Of a stretch of 64,000 nt of DNA, positions 16,570 through 25,014 are shown one piece after another. The stretch spans positions 1 to 64,000 of the forward strand of contig NZ_JALJDX010000214.1 in NCBI RefSeq assembly GCF_022952855.1, written 5' to 3'. Position 1 is the first letter of the stretch; every line of letters starts with the position of its first letter. Source of the DNA: Pseudomonas sp. RGM2987. GTDB taxonomy: Bacteria > Pseudomonadota > Gammaproteobacteria > Pseudomonadales > Pseudomonadaceae. Both the position numbers and the translations under genes were made by a program. Below the pieces are notes generated by a model. It saw only the letters and a program-made list of their open reading frames with translations. It was not told the DNA's origin and searched no databases.

Positions 16570-16763
16570 GGCGACTTCTCTTTCAGGGCTGTATCAAGGT
16601 TGGATAACGGGCAGCAACAGGCGGCCGAACCTGCGCTGGCGGGCTGGCATGCGAGGTTTGGGGCCGCTGTGTCTTTTATCGGGATGTACGATCGGATAAG
16701 CCCCGCTCACCGGGGCATATCGATTTGCGCGCTGTGGGGACGCGTCAGGAACGGCTTGAAGCC

Positions 16764-17420
16764 TTAGGGCTTGTACTCGAGAACTTTGAACATTCGCGTG
16801 AAGGCTTGCCGATCGCCCAGCAGCAGCTTGATGTCTCCTTCGCGTAGCGCCCGGGCCGGGGTGTCCTGGCCTTGGACCAAGGCGAGAAACGTTGCCATGT
16901 CGCACTGGACCCTGACCGCGACTGGCTCGGCGCTGGGGCCGGAGCGTGCCAGCAGGCTGCCGTCGTTCACTTGGATGTGAAAGACCTCTGCATCGACCTG
17001 GAATTCGTATGCCTCGCGCAAGCCTGCGCTCGCTTTCGGATCGCCCGCGCTTGTCAGGCACAAGGCTATGAGCTCCGCACGGGCACTGGTCGGATCGATA
17101 CGCTCGTCGATCGGAAGCTTCAACCCCCAGGACCCTAGCGCGAGAATCGGCTTGCGCAGCTGCTCGCCCAAGTCTGTCAGCTCGTAGGCGGGTAGGGATG
17201 AAGGTGTGCGTGCGACCTGTTGGATGATGCCGTTCTGTACCAGCATGGCCAGGCGTTCGGACAGTCGATTGGTACCCATTGCCGGCAGGATGGCGAGCAG
17301 TTCCTTGAACCGCTTCGGACCCAATAGAAACTCGCGAATCAGCAGCAGAGTCCAGCGATCGCCCAGAATGTCCAGCGACCGGGCGATGGGGCAAAGTTGA
17401 CCATAGGTTTTGTTTGTCAT
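16764..17420 (-). CDS. HxlR-type regulator with C-terminal SCP2-like domain
   Basis: A 218-residue regulator. Residues 1-105 form the HxlR winged helix: CPIARSLDILGDRWTLLLIREF, then GPKRFKELLAILPAMGTNRL, each a family hallmark. The remaining half (about 125-215) resembles an SCP2/sterol-carrier fold, a known fusion in HxlR proteins. ATG 17420 is used; the TTG two codons earlier is less likely, and no clear Shine-Dalgarno site is seen. It likely represses the adjacent OYE-hydrolase-SCP2-like group, with a hydrophobic ligand sensed by the C-terminal domain. Confidence 0.9.
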   Translation of the reverse strand: MTNKTYGQLCPIARSLDILGDRWTLLLIREFLLGPKRFKELLAILPAMGTNRLSERLAMLVQNGIIQQVARTPSSLPAYELTDLGEQLRKPILALGSWGLKLPIDERIDPTSARAELIALCLTSAGDPKASAGLREAYEFQVDAEVFHIQVNDGSLLARSGPSAEPVAVRVQCDMATFLALVQGQDTPARALREGDIKLLLGDRQAFTRMFKVLEYKP

Positions 17421-17616
17421 GCGCAATTGTACTGTATTGGGATCGGTCGGAACGTGCGGGAAAGGATGGGCTGCCGGCCAGAGTCGGATTGCAGGAATGG
17501 ATGGATATTCCAGGCGCCGGCAACATTGCTGGCTGCGTCGCGCAGAACTTTTCCTGTGCCGGGGTAACGACCATTTTCATCTACCGATCGCTGGATGAGA
17601 AGTGCAATTCCCGGTC

Positions 17617-17660
17617 ACTATACTATTCGTATAGTCTTTGTTGCTATATAAAACGTATAG
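17617..17660. promoter_or_regulatory. tandem operator-like inverted repeats
   Basis: Two palindromes with the same core and a 5-nt spacer are 26 bp centre to centre: ACTATAC-TATTC-GTATAGT (17617-17635, perfect 7-bp arms) and CTATAT-AAAAC-GTATAG (17644-17660, 5 of 6 pairs). The spacing of about 2.5 helical turns suggests dimer binding sites for one regulator. They lie 200 nt upstream of the HxlR start and beside the decayed gene, so they may be the operator of a promoter whose target has been lost. Confidence 0.45.
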
Positions 17661-17709
17661 TTTTTTGATTGGTGACGAAGCGCGGTACGAACATAGAGAG
17701 CGCGGCTGA

Positions 17710-17871
17710 GTGCGTAGAGGAGGGGGATGCGGCGCATGGCGGTATAGATCTCGCCGTCCTCGTCGCGAAAAGTGCCCCAAAGGTAAAGCGCCTCCGGTGG
17801 CATCCGAAGTAGGCACGATCAGACATCATGTCTTCGAGGCGATCGTGAAAAGGCAGTGGCGCAAATGGCAC
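17710..17871 (-). pseudogene. decayed gene fragment with frameshift
   Basis: Two minus-strand frames look like consecutive pieces of one protein: 17871 downward reads PFHDRLEDMMSDRAYFG, and a frame shifted by one, from about 17803, continues MPPEALYLWGTFRDEDGEIY, TAMRRIP. The composition is protein-like in each frame exactly up to or from the same point near 17805, suggesting a single indel. After about 17715 the similarity to a natural protein fades. The parent family is not identified with certainty. Confidence 0.35.
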
Positions 17872-17962
17872 GTTATATCGGTGGCATAAAGCCTGGTTGG
17901 CTTGATTGCCAATGGTTAAGGCGGGCTTGTTGCCGGTTCGGACCAGGCTCTGTAAGAAACGC

Positions 17963-18196
17963 CTAGGGTGGGCCTTTGGCTCCGGTTGAAACCACCGTTT
18001 CTGCGGTCGGCGTCTGATTAGGAACCAGCAACCGCTGGGTGCGACATTTGAACTTCACACCCTTGCGCGGCGCCATGCCCCGAGCCTGCTCCATGCACAG
18101 TGCCTTAGTCGCATAGGTTGGTTCTGGCTTGCGTTCCTCGATGCAGCCCTCGCCGCCGGTGCAAATGGTCATCACCATTATGTAGACGGTCATCAT
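17963..18196 (-). CDS. small hypothetical protein
   Basis: A 77-residue protein (start 18196 or the adjacent ATG at 18193). A short hydrophobic start (MMTVYIMVMTICTGG) is followed by a cysteine-bearing segment: GCIEERKPEPTYATKALCME, then KFKCRTQR. Spaced cysteines and the wording of the sequence resemble small Pseudomonas proteins of unknown function, so I judge it real despite its size. The hydrophobic N-terminus could be a signal or anchor. No partner is evident. Confidence 0.55.
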   Translation of the reverse strand: MMTVYIMVMTICTGGEGCIEERKPEPTYATKALCMEQARGMAPRKGVKFKCRTQRLLVPNQTPTAETVVSTGAKGPP

Positions 18197-18492
18197 CCTG
18201 GCTTGCTCCCATCGAAACGATGCGATTGATGCATCCTGCGTCAGCCCTGGCGGGCTTGAACGAGTAGCAATGACAGGCGGATGATGAGCCTTTCTTCAAA
18301 TTGCCAGCAATGGCGCACTGATGCCTTTTGTCGGAAAACCGTCACTATTTGGATTTTTATTTGCCAGGCAAAAAATGTCGCCAATATATTGGCGGATCTG
18401 ATGGATGGAGTGATTGAACGCTATGAGGCAGGGCATTGTTCGCCGTGAGGGTTACACGGCTCAAAGCCTGCCCAGGCAGCGTCCTTAAGCGT
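18197..18492. other. intergenic region with 16-nt palindrome
   Basis: Between two minus-strand genes. The only structure seen is the perfect palindrome CGCCAATA-TATTGGCG at 18379-18394, listed separately. No convincing ORF, and no terminator with a U-tract, was found. Confidence 0.5.
18379..18394. promoter_or_regulatory. 16-nt perfect palindrome, putative operator
   Basis: CGCCAATA followed by its reverse complement TATTGGCG with no spacer. It lies downstream of the lipoprotein gene end (18493) and 183 nt upstream of the small gene starting at 18196, so it could be an operator for the latter. There is no loop, hence it is less likely a terminator. Confidence 0.35.
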
Positions 18493-19017
18493 TCAGGGAT
18501 AGACCTGCGTCTTGGTGTCTCGGTCGAGCACGTAGGAGGTAATGCTGATCTGCATTTGCTCGTACCCTGAGACACCTTTTACAGATGTCGAAGAAGACCA
18601 TGTCGCGAGATAGTGCTTGCCGGCTTCCAAATTGATGTCCGGCGCACCAAAGCCGCATTTACCTCCACCGGTGCCCAGTTTGTTCATCGAGACCCAGCAC
18701 CACTCCATGGAGTGGCGACCTGGAGTCAGGCGAATGGCCTGATAGCCGAAGTAATCCAGGATTGAATACTTCCCGGCATAAGGTAGCGGGGCACCATCCA
18801 CGCGGACAGCCAGCAGCAGGCGATGGAAAGGTATTCCAAGATCCCGATATTGAGTCGTGTCAAAGTAGACAACAGGAGCGTCCAGCTTTCCATCGGACAA
18901 GTCCAGGACGCGGATCGCCGGATCATCCACGCTGCCGACGAAAGATTTGTACTGGTAGTTCGAGCAAGCAGACGTCAGCAGTGCGGCCATGGCCATACCT
19001 AGAAGACGAGATTTCAT
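18493..19017 (-). CDS. hypothetical lipoprotein
   Basis: A 174-residue protein with a lipoprotein signal: MKSRLLGMAMAALLTSAC, cysteine at 18. ATG 19017 is used because AGGA lies about 8 nt upstream; the ATG at 19026 sits directly on that site. The mature part contains LTPGRHSMEWCW and LEAGKHYLATW, a pattern of small domains in which a surface protein formats values (also seen in DUF2846-like lipoproteins). Function is unknown. Confidence 0.75.
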   Translation of the reverse strand: MKSRLLGMAMAALLTSACSNYQYKSFVGSVDDPAIRVLDLSDGKLDAPVVYFDTTQYRDLGIPFHRLLLAVRVDGAPLPYAGKYSILDYFGYQAIRLTPGRHSMEWCWVSMNKLGTGGGKCGFGAPDINLEAGKHYLATWSSSTSVKGVSGYEQMQISITSYVLDRDTKTQVYP

Positions 19018-19056
19018 AGGGTCCATCCTGAGTGTGATATTCAGCGGGCGCGCAGT

Positions 19057-20343
19057 TTACCTGCCTGAGACATCGGTGTGTACGTGCGGTTTTGGTGATC
19101 GACGACGCTGCCAGACCTGCCCATCCACGCTCACCACCCAAGGCGCCTGATCGGCGACGATACGCACGCCACCGACCCATCGCGGCGTTGGATTCTGATC
19201 GAGCCAATTGAACTGGCCGAGCAGGATTTGCTCACCCAAGGCCGTTAGCTCAAGGAGGCGCTGGTGCCAATCGTCCCCTGGCTTTTCAGTGATCAGTGGA
19301 CGAGGTGCATCGATCAAGGGGCGCAGGAGCGCGTAAAACATCAGGTCACCCAGGTAGGGCAGCGGCTCATAACTCGTCATGAGATGGCCGAACACTTTCC
19401 CAGCGGGCAATTCGCCGTGGTCGGCGAGAATGCGCAGCGCCAGGCGCTGGGTGAGACTCAAGCCATCGGCAGCGCCCGGAAGCTCCTGCAACTGCCGCGC
19501 AAGGGCGGGCCCAAGTAGCGGTAAGGCTGGGTGATGCTGGCGAGCCAGGGTTGCCCAGTCGCTTGGGTCCGATGCAGTGAAGGCAGCCCATGCCAGGCGT
19601 GCCAGGGCCAAGGCATCGTCACCCAAGCGACGGCGTTGTGGCCACAGCCAGGCGAGAAGGTCCGGTGCTAGCTGCCCAAGCCCGATGAACCGCTCCACGC
19701 CCGGCACCTGGGCTATTTCGATGAGTTCCAGCCGACGGGGCAAGGCGGAGAGACTCGCCAGGACTCGAATCAGAAACAATTGATCATAGGCATCGCCTTC
19801 ACACCACAACACCAGTTCGCTATCGCCGTGCAAGCGGGACAGTGCCGCACGCTGCAGCGCCTGGCGCTGTTCGATATCGCGCGCGGATAGCCCGAAGGCC
19901 TGTTGCAGGTAAGCGGCGCGTATTGACCAATACTCAGCTTCAGGCACCGCGGGCACAGGCCCCATGACCATCGGGTCGTCAAACATATGAAACGCGCCTG
20001 AGAAGCCTGCGATGCGAAGGCTGTGCTCGATGTCGTTGCCGCAGCGCCAGTGCTGGACGGTGCTTTCGCCCGTCGCGGCGAACGTTGGGTGACGTGCGGC
20101 GAACGAGACTGCGTCGGTATGAGCGATCAGCTTGGGCCAACTGGCAAAACCGGCCTCTCGGGCGACGAGCCATTGAGTGTCGACGAGGCGATAGTCGGGG
20201 CCCGGCAAGCCGAGCGCGCGCAGCTGTAGGCGTGTCTCGTCAGCCTCATTGGCCTTGAGTGCTTTGAGCAGGCGTTTGGCACGTTTTCGCAGTGCGGATA
20301 AATCCAGAAGACCATCACGGCGTGATGCATAAGTAGCGGGCAT
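19057..20343 (-). CDS. DUF1835 domain-containing protein
   Basis: A 428-residue cytoplasmic protein. Residues 1-75 resemble the N-terminal leader often found before ankyrin-like or DUF1835 proteins (RKRAKRLLKALKAN, then AREAGFASWPKLIAH). From about 95 the DUF1835 pattern appears: WRCGNDIEHSLRIAGFSG, DDPMVMGPVP, then WCEGDAYDQLFLIRVLA. A DUF3658-like helical tail follows. ATG 20343 is preceded by GAGGAG at good spacing. No biochemical role is established for the family. It stands alone, with 38 nt to the lipoprotein gene downstream. Confidence 0.75.
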   Translation of the reverse strand: MPATYASRRDGLLDLSALRKRAKRLLKALKANEADETRLQLRALGLPGPDYRLVDTQWLVAREAGFASWPKLIAHTDAVSFAARHPTFAATGESTVQHWRCGNDIEHSLRIAGFSGAFHMFDDPMVMGPVPAVPEAEYWSIRAAYLQQAFGLSARDIEQRQALQRAALSRLHGDSELVLWCEGDAYDQLFLIRVLASLSALPRRLELIEIAQVPGVERFIGLGQLAPDLLAWLWPQRRRLGDDALALARLAWAAFTASDPSDWATLARQHHPALPLLGPALARQLQELPGAADGLSLTQRLALRILADHGELPAGKVFGHLMTSYEPLPYLGDLMFYALLRPLIDAPRPLITEKPGDDWHQRLLELTALGEQILLGQFNWLDQNPTPRWVGGVRIVADQAPWVVSVDGQVWQRRRSPKPHVHTDVSGR

Positions 20344-20515
20344 ACCAACTCCTCAAGAGGCTCGGTCCGCCGACAAGCCGGGAGCTGGAACGGAAAATGT
20401 TGGAAGCCTGCCTGGGTAACCCCTTCGCGCGGACCGCGGGCGTAGCGAACGCCGAGGGTCGGACTTTAACGGCAGGCTTGCGATGAGACAAGGGCGACGT
20501 GAGTCGACTGCAGTG

Positions 20516-21694
20516 TTATCCCCGCAGCATCGTCACCCGCCGACCCGCCATGAAACACAGCGTCCCGCCCATCGCCGTCAGCAAGCCAAGGGCATAGAAC
20601 ATTGTCGGCGCGGGGGTATGCAGGAGCAGGAAGCCGCAGATCACCGGGCTCAAGGCGCCGCCGAGGGCCGCCAGGTTTTGTGCGCCGTAGTAGCTGCCGC
20701 GCAGGTCTTCCGGGGCCAGGGTGTCGACGAACAGGAATTCCGCCGGGTAGATGATCATCTCGCCCAGGGTGAAAATGAACATCGCCACGCACCAGCCCAC
20801 CAGGCCATCGGCCAGGCTGAAACCGATCAAGCCGAGGATGAACAGGCTGGTGCCGCCGGCAATCCAGTAGCGCAGTTGCTCGCGCTTGAGGAAACGACCA
20901 ATCTGGTATTGCAGCAGGATCACACTGACTGCGTTGCAGGCGAGCAGGGCGGCCATGGTTTGCAGGGCGCGTTGCGAGTCTTCGGTCACCAGCAGGTATT
21001 GCGACAGGTACAGGGTGAATCGACCGTGGACCACGGTGCTGAATAGGCAGCCGCAGGTAAACATGATCAGGGTACGGTCGTTCTTGAGGGTGGTCAGGGT
21101 CTTTAGAAAACTCGGCGGCTGGCCGATGACGGGCACCGGATCGGCGTCCTTCGGGATGGCGCTCATCAGGAAAATGCTGAGGAACGCGATGCCGCCGGCC
21201 ATCAGAAACGGCGCTGTCGGGTAGACCCCGGCGATCACCACGCCGAGCATCGGGCCGGTGGCGTAGCCGATGTTGGTCAAGGTGTAGCGCAAGGAGAACG
21301 CCTTGGCCCGTTGGCCCACCGGCAGTTGCTCACTGAGAATCGCCTTGGAGCCGATCAGGAACAACGCCGAGGCGGTCTCAGTGACTACCAGGGTGGCGGT
21401 GGTCAGGTAGAGGTTCTCAGCGAAGGTCAGCAGCACGAAACCGATGGCGCTGGAAAGCATGGCCAGGATCAGCAACCGGCGCTTGTCCAGCCGGTCGATG
21501 ACGTAGCCACCATACAGCGCCAGCAAGGTGGCGATGAACACCGCGATACCCAGCAGCAGACCGACATCCTGCTGATTGAGGCCCAGCTTGGTGCTCAGGA
21601 ACAGCGTGAGCAACGGGCTGGTAATGGCTCGGCTGACAACGATGGTCAGCGAGCAGATCATCAAGCGGCGGATCACGAGGGAGTAGGTGGCCAC
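20516..21694 (-). CDS. MFS transporter
   Basis: A 392-residue major facilitator with 12 predicted helices in two halves. The loop 2-3 motif is GGYVIDRLDKRRLL, and a matching inter-helix region occurs in the second half. Two starts compete: GTG 21694 (used; MATYSLVIRRLM) and TTG 21703, which lies only 3 nt from AGGA. It is the last gene of the leftward block, 68 nt after the MmgE/PrpD gene. It resembles MdtH-like exporters, so it may expel an intermediate or a toxic analogue rather than import the substrate. Confidence 0.88.
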   Translation of the reverse strand: MATYSLVIRRLMICSLTIVVSRAITSPLLTLFLSTKLGLNQQDVGLLLGIAVFIATLLALYGGYVIDRLDKRRLLILAMLSSAIGFVLLTFAENLYLTTATLVVTETASALFLIGSKAILSEQLPVGQRAKAFSLRYTLTNIGYATGPMLGVVIAGVYPTAPFLMAGGIAFLSIFLMSAIPKDADPVPVIGQPPSFLKTLTTLKNDRTLIMFTCGCLFSTVVHGRFTLYLSQYLLVTEDSQRALQTMAALLACNAVSVILLQYQIGRFLKREQLRYWIAGGTSLFILGLIGFSLADGLVGWCVAMFIFTLGEMIIYPAEFLFVDTLAPEDLRGSYYGAQNLAALGGALSPVICGFLLLHTPAPTMFYALGLLTAMGGTLCFMAGRRVTMLRG

Positions 21695-21762
21695 GGGAAA
21701 CAAATGTCCTTATTCGAATGCGCTAGCGTTTGCCGGCAGAGCCTGTACCGGCGGCCGATGGT

Positions 21763-23127
21763 TCACGTCAGCCATTGATGCAACTCTGCCGTTGATTCCA
21801 GGGTTTCCATACGTTGCAGCCGGGCCAGTAACGCCTGGGCCTGTTGTTGCGTGATAGTCCGCCCGGCCAGGCTGAAGAACTTCTCTTCCAGTGCTGCGTC
21901 GCTCAGCGGATTGCCCGGCGCGCCCAGCGGGATGTCCACGCAGAGGCTGGCTTGCCGACCGTCCTGGGTCCGCACGCTCACGATGGGCTCGCCATCCTGC
22001 GATAACGTCGGGTCCACTTCAAGGCGAATCCGTGAAACCCACTGCGCTATTCGCCGATCGCTGCGCGGTACATCGTCATAGGCCTCCAGGCGGCAATGTC
22101 CCAGCACCAATCGTGCAGCGAGGGCGTAGCGCAGGCTCATCTGTGCGGCGGCCAGGCTGGCGACATCCTGGCCGCCGCACATGTCCTGGAGAAACTGGCA
22201 GAGCGTGACCTGGATGTCCTCGATCTGCCCGGCGCCGACATCCAATTCGGCCAGCAACAGCCCCAACGCATCAATCGCCGAGTGGGTGCCACGACAAGCG
22301 GCGTAGGGTTTGATCGAGCACCGCGCAAGTTTCCAGACGAGGCCCAGGTCCTTATCCAGTGCCTCAGGTACGGCAGTGCTACCTGCCAGGGTCTTGAGAA
22401 ACCCGCCCCAGACGTCCTCGAACAATTGGCTCGGCCCGGTGATTCCCTGCTGGGCGAACCGGGCGGCCAGCAAGCCGCCTTCGGCAGCGCGCCCGCTGTG
22501 GAGTTTTTTGCTTTGGGAGCCGTCATGGATAAAAGCCCACAGGCCGCCGCTGAAGCTGCCGGCGATGCCCAGGGCGGACACGGTTTGCGCTGTGTCTAGG
22601 CCGAGGATCCGTGCACTGGCTGCCGCTGCGCCAAACACGCCGCAGGTTGCGGTGGAATGCCAGCCGGCGCCGTTATGCACTGAATAACTGCCACAGGCTT
22701 CCAGCGCCCTGCGGGCGATCTCGTAGCCAATCACCACTGCCGTGATGAACTCCCGGCCGTTCACCGGGCGGCCAGCCATCGACACCGCCGCCATGACCGC
22801 CGGCAACACCACGGCTCCGGAGTGATCGCAGCCTCCGGTGTCGTCCAGCTCCAGGGCGTGGGCGGCGATGCCATTGAGTGTCGCAGCCTGGGCAGCGCCG
22901 GTGCGCCGATCTGTGCCCCAGATCGGCGTGTCGCCCGGTTCAGCGGCAAACACCGCCTGGGCCTGTCTGGCCACCTCACTGCCGGCCCCGGCGAGGGCCG
23001 CGCAGAAGGTATCGAGGATGTGCCGCTTGGCCTGGCTTACCAGTGCTGCGGGGAGATCTTCGAAGCGGGTCATCACGCAGAACTGTGCCAAGCGCTCCAT
23101 GGGCGTCACGCCTTGCCAAGTGCTCAT
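21763..23127 (-). CDS. MmgE/PrpD family protein
   Basis: A 454-residue protein starting MSTWQGVTP at 23127. The all-helical domain contains HALELDDTGGCDHSGAVVLP and GWHSTATCGVFGAAAA, both MmgE/PrpD hallmarks, and KPYAACRGTHSAID follows. The family includes 2-methylcitrate dehydratase, cis-aconitate decarboxylase and iminodisuccinate epimerase. The start codon overlaps the stop of the upstream deacetylase (TGA at 23124-23126), implying coupling. Given the C-N lyase in the same block, an epimerase or dehydratase acting on a polycarboxylic amino acid derivative is more likely than propionate metabolism. No prpB, prpC or acnD is nearby. Confidence 0.9.
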   Translation of the reverse strand: MSTWQGVTPMERLAQFCVMTRFEDLPAALVSQAKRHILDTFCAALAGAGSEVARQAQAVFAAEPGDTPIWGTDRRTGAAQAATLNGIAAHALELDDTGGCDHSGAVVLPAVMAAVSMAGRPVNGREFITAVVIGYEIARRALEACGSYSVHNGAGWHSTATCGVFGAAAASARILGLDTAQTVSALGIAGSFSGGLWAFIHDGSQSKKLHSGRAAEGGLLAARFAQQGITGPSQLFEDVWGGFLKTLAGSTAVPEALDKDLGLVWKLARCSIKPYAACRGTHSAIDALGLLLAELDVGAGQIEDIQVTLCQFLQDMCGGQDVASLAAAQMSLRYALAARLVLGHCRLEAYDDVPRSDRRIAQWVSRIRLEVDPTLSQDGEPIVSVRTQDGRQASLCVDIPLGAPGNPLSDAALEEKFFSLAGRTITQQQAQALLARLQRMETLESTAELHQWLT

Positions 23128-24011
23128 ACGCCCTGAGTCCGATAATGGCGCTCGTACACGGCTGCCGGGTGGTCCTCGGTCACAGCCCCCGCCGCAGTTG
23201 CCCACCACTGTGCAACTTCACCCGCGGTGGCGAGCCACACGTCCGGATGCTGCTGGATGCCTTCCAGCAGTTCCCGTAACAGGCCGATGCGCCCGGGCGT
23301 AGCGATGATCTCCGGGTGCAGACGCAGCACATAACACAGACCGAATCGGTGGAAGCCGGCGAAGTCCATTTGCAGGTTGCCCAGGGTGTGGCTGTACGAG
23401 GCGATCCGCGATTGACCGGGTGGCACGGCGGGGCTGAGGTTGAAGGCAAAGTAGGGTTCGTCTTCGAGTTCGTAGTGCAGCGGCAACTCGATCACCTCGG
23501 GCGCGGTTGGGTGCGCAAAGGGCAAGTCGTCGCCGCGCCACGACGAAGACCAGCGGATACCCTGCTGGTGCAGCGCCTGGATGAATCCCGGCGCGCCATT
23601 CCCCGCAGGAATCCGGAAACCGCTCGGATGCTTGCCGGTGAGCCGGGCCAAGGCTTCACAACCCTTGGCGATGTCGGCGGTTTGCTCGGCGAGGGTCAGG
23701 TTGTCGTAGTTTTGATGGCGATAACCGGTGCAGGCAATCTCATGCCCACCGGCCTGGATCGCCTGGATGTGCCCGGGGTTTTCTTCGCCGACAATGCCGG
23801 GAATGCACCAGGTACTGGGCACCTTCAGCTCGGCCAACAAACCGAGCAGACGCTCTACGCCCCGTTGGCTGCCGTAGCGCCAGACCGACAGGGTCTTGTC
23901 GCGCCCGGCCACTTCCGGGGCCTGGGTAAGAATGCCATGGATGTCGTTGTAGTCGACGGTCACCACCACCGCGCAACGGTAGCCGTCGGGCCAGACTTTG
24001 GAATCAGCCAT
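23124..24011 (-). CDS. PuuE-like polysaccharide deacetylase family hydrolase
   Basis: A 295-residue NodB-fold protein. The first motif (VTVDYND, Asp20 and Asp23) is kept, but the second reads CTGYRHQNY at 94-102, so the first histidine expected in HxxxH is Thr95 while His99 remains. Loss of a metal ligand recalls metal-independent PuuE-type allantoinases rather than true sugar deacetylases. Likely substrate class: cyclic amide or N-acyl compound. It overlaps the upstream paralogue by 8 nt and the downstream MmgE/PrpD gene by 4 nt, so all three are coupled. Confidence 0.88.
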   Translation of the reverse strand: MADSKVWPDGYRCAVVVTVDYNDIHGILTQAPEVAGRDKTLSVWRYGSQRGVERLLGLLAELKVPSTWCIPGIVGEENPGHIQAIQAGGHEIACTGYRHQNYDNLTLAEQTADIAKGCEALARLTGKHPSGFRIPAGNGAPGFIQALHQQGIRWSSSWRGDDLPFAHPTAPEVIELPLHYELEDEPYFAFNLSPAVPPGQSRIASYSHTLGNLQMDFAGFHRFGLCYVLRLHPEIIATPGRIGLLRELLEGIQQHPDVWLATAGEVAQWWATAAGAVTEDHPAAVYERHYRTQGV

Positions 24012-24843
24012 GGTGATGCTCCTTGAGCCACCAACGGGCTACATCGCGGCAGGTGGCGAACCACACGTCATCGCGCTGGCGCATGTGTTCGAAGAGTTTT
24101 TCCAGCAACAGGATGCGGCCCGGTTTGCCGATGATCTTGGGGTGGAACAGGGTGGTCAGGCACAGGCCTTCGTTCATTGCGCCGTCGTACTCGCGGCACC
24201 AGTTGTCCAGTGTCAGTTGGTAACTGGCGGTACGGTCCAGTCCCGAAGGGAAGTCCGGGCCACGGGTGTAGGCGAGGGAGGCGTAGTCGTCCATCTCCCA
24301 GCGGCCGGGGATTTCCACCAGGGGTGTATCAACGCCAGGAACATTAACGAGATAGGGACGGTCATCGCCACGCATGCTGCTGGAATAGATCACTCCCGCC
24401 TGCGCCAACATGGCCGGGGTCTCGGCGCGCCAGTCCCCGGACGGGGTGCGAAAGCCCTCTGCGCGGATGTTCAGATAGTTGCTGAACACCTCGCGGGATT
24501 TGTTCATCACGGCCTTCTGCTGGTCCAGCGTCAGGGCGTAGAAAGATTCGTGTTTGTAACCGTGGTACGCCACCTCATGTCCGCGCTCAATGATCGCCTG
24601 GCACTGCCTGGGCCAGTTTTCCACGACCCAGGCCGGGACGAAGAAAGTGGTCGGGATCTGGAACGCGTCGAGCAGATCGAGCAGGCGTGGCAGTGCGCGA
24701 TAGGGGCCATAGCCACCGAAGCCGAAGTACTCGGGCTTGTGCCAGATCGAGCCGTTGAGCATTGCGTCGCCAGTCGGGCCGTCGAGGTCGAAGGCCAGCG
24801 CGAGGCAGGCTTTGTGTCCATCGGGCCAGGTGGGTTGAGACAT
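24004..24843 (-). CDS. polysaccharide deacetylase family hydrolase
   Basis: A 279-residue NodB-fold protein starting MSQPTWPDGHKACLAL at 24843, with GGAG 7 nt upstream (the longer frame to 24921 runs into the REP element). Metal motif 1 is AFDLDGPTG (Asp19, Asp21) and motif 2 is HGYKH (His94, His98), so unlike its neighbour it keeps the ligand pair. GFRTPSGDWR matches family motif 3. Having an intact and a modified paralogue side by side suggests a heteromeric enzyme or two sequential hydrolyses. Confidence 0.88.
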   Translation of the reverse strand: MSQPTWPDGHKACLALAFDLDGPTGDAMLNGSIWHKPEYFGFGGYGPYRALPRLLDLLDAFQIPTTFFVPAWVVENWPRQCQAIIERGHEVAYHGYKHESFYALTLDQQKAVMNKSREVFSNYLNIRAEGFRTPSGDWRAETPAMLAQAGVIYSSSMRGDDRPYLVNVPGVDTPLVEIPGRWEMDDYASLAYTRGPDFPSGLDRTASYQLTLDNWCREYDGAMNEGLCLTTLFHPKIIGKPGRILLLEKLFEHMRQRDDVWFATCRDVARWWLKEHHHG

Positions 24844-24881
24844 CTTTGTGCTCCAGCAATCAATAAGTCGCCACCCATCGG

Positions 24882-24968
24882 GTGGGAGCGGGCTTGCTCG
24901 CGAAGGCGGTGGGCCAGGCAATCCAGTAGCGACTGATCGGACGCCTTCGCGAGCAAGCCCGCTCCCAC
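24882..24968. repeat. REP pair (BIME-like), copy A
   Basis: Arms GTGGGAGCGGGCTTGCTCGC (from 24882) and its reverse complement ending at 24968 enclose a 33-nt centre. The whole 87-nt unit is nearly the reverse complement of the copy at 27576-27662. It separates the ABC transporter genes from the deacetylase genes and could stabilise or stop the transporter transcript. Confidence 0.88.
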
Positions 24969-25014
24969 AGGGCGCCGGGGGTGTTTGCGGGTTCTGCGTA
25001 CACCCCGGCCCTGG

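Larger units (their letters stand above)
17421..17962. other. gene-poor interval with decayed DNA
   Basis: This 540-nt interval between the HxlR start and the next small gene holds only the tandem palindromes and the frameshifted fragment described separately. Short frames at 17414-17668 and 17410-17598 on the plus strand have no ribosome site or protein-like composition. The DNA around 17600-17700 is clearly more AT-rich than its neighbours. Confidence 0.5.

Noticed and set aside
21763-23127. 2-methylcitrate dehydratase (prpD) of propionate metabolism
   Set aside because: No prpB, prpC or acnD in the block; context is amino acid-type transport and C-N bond chemistry.
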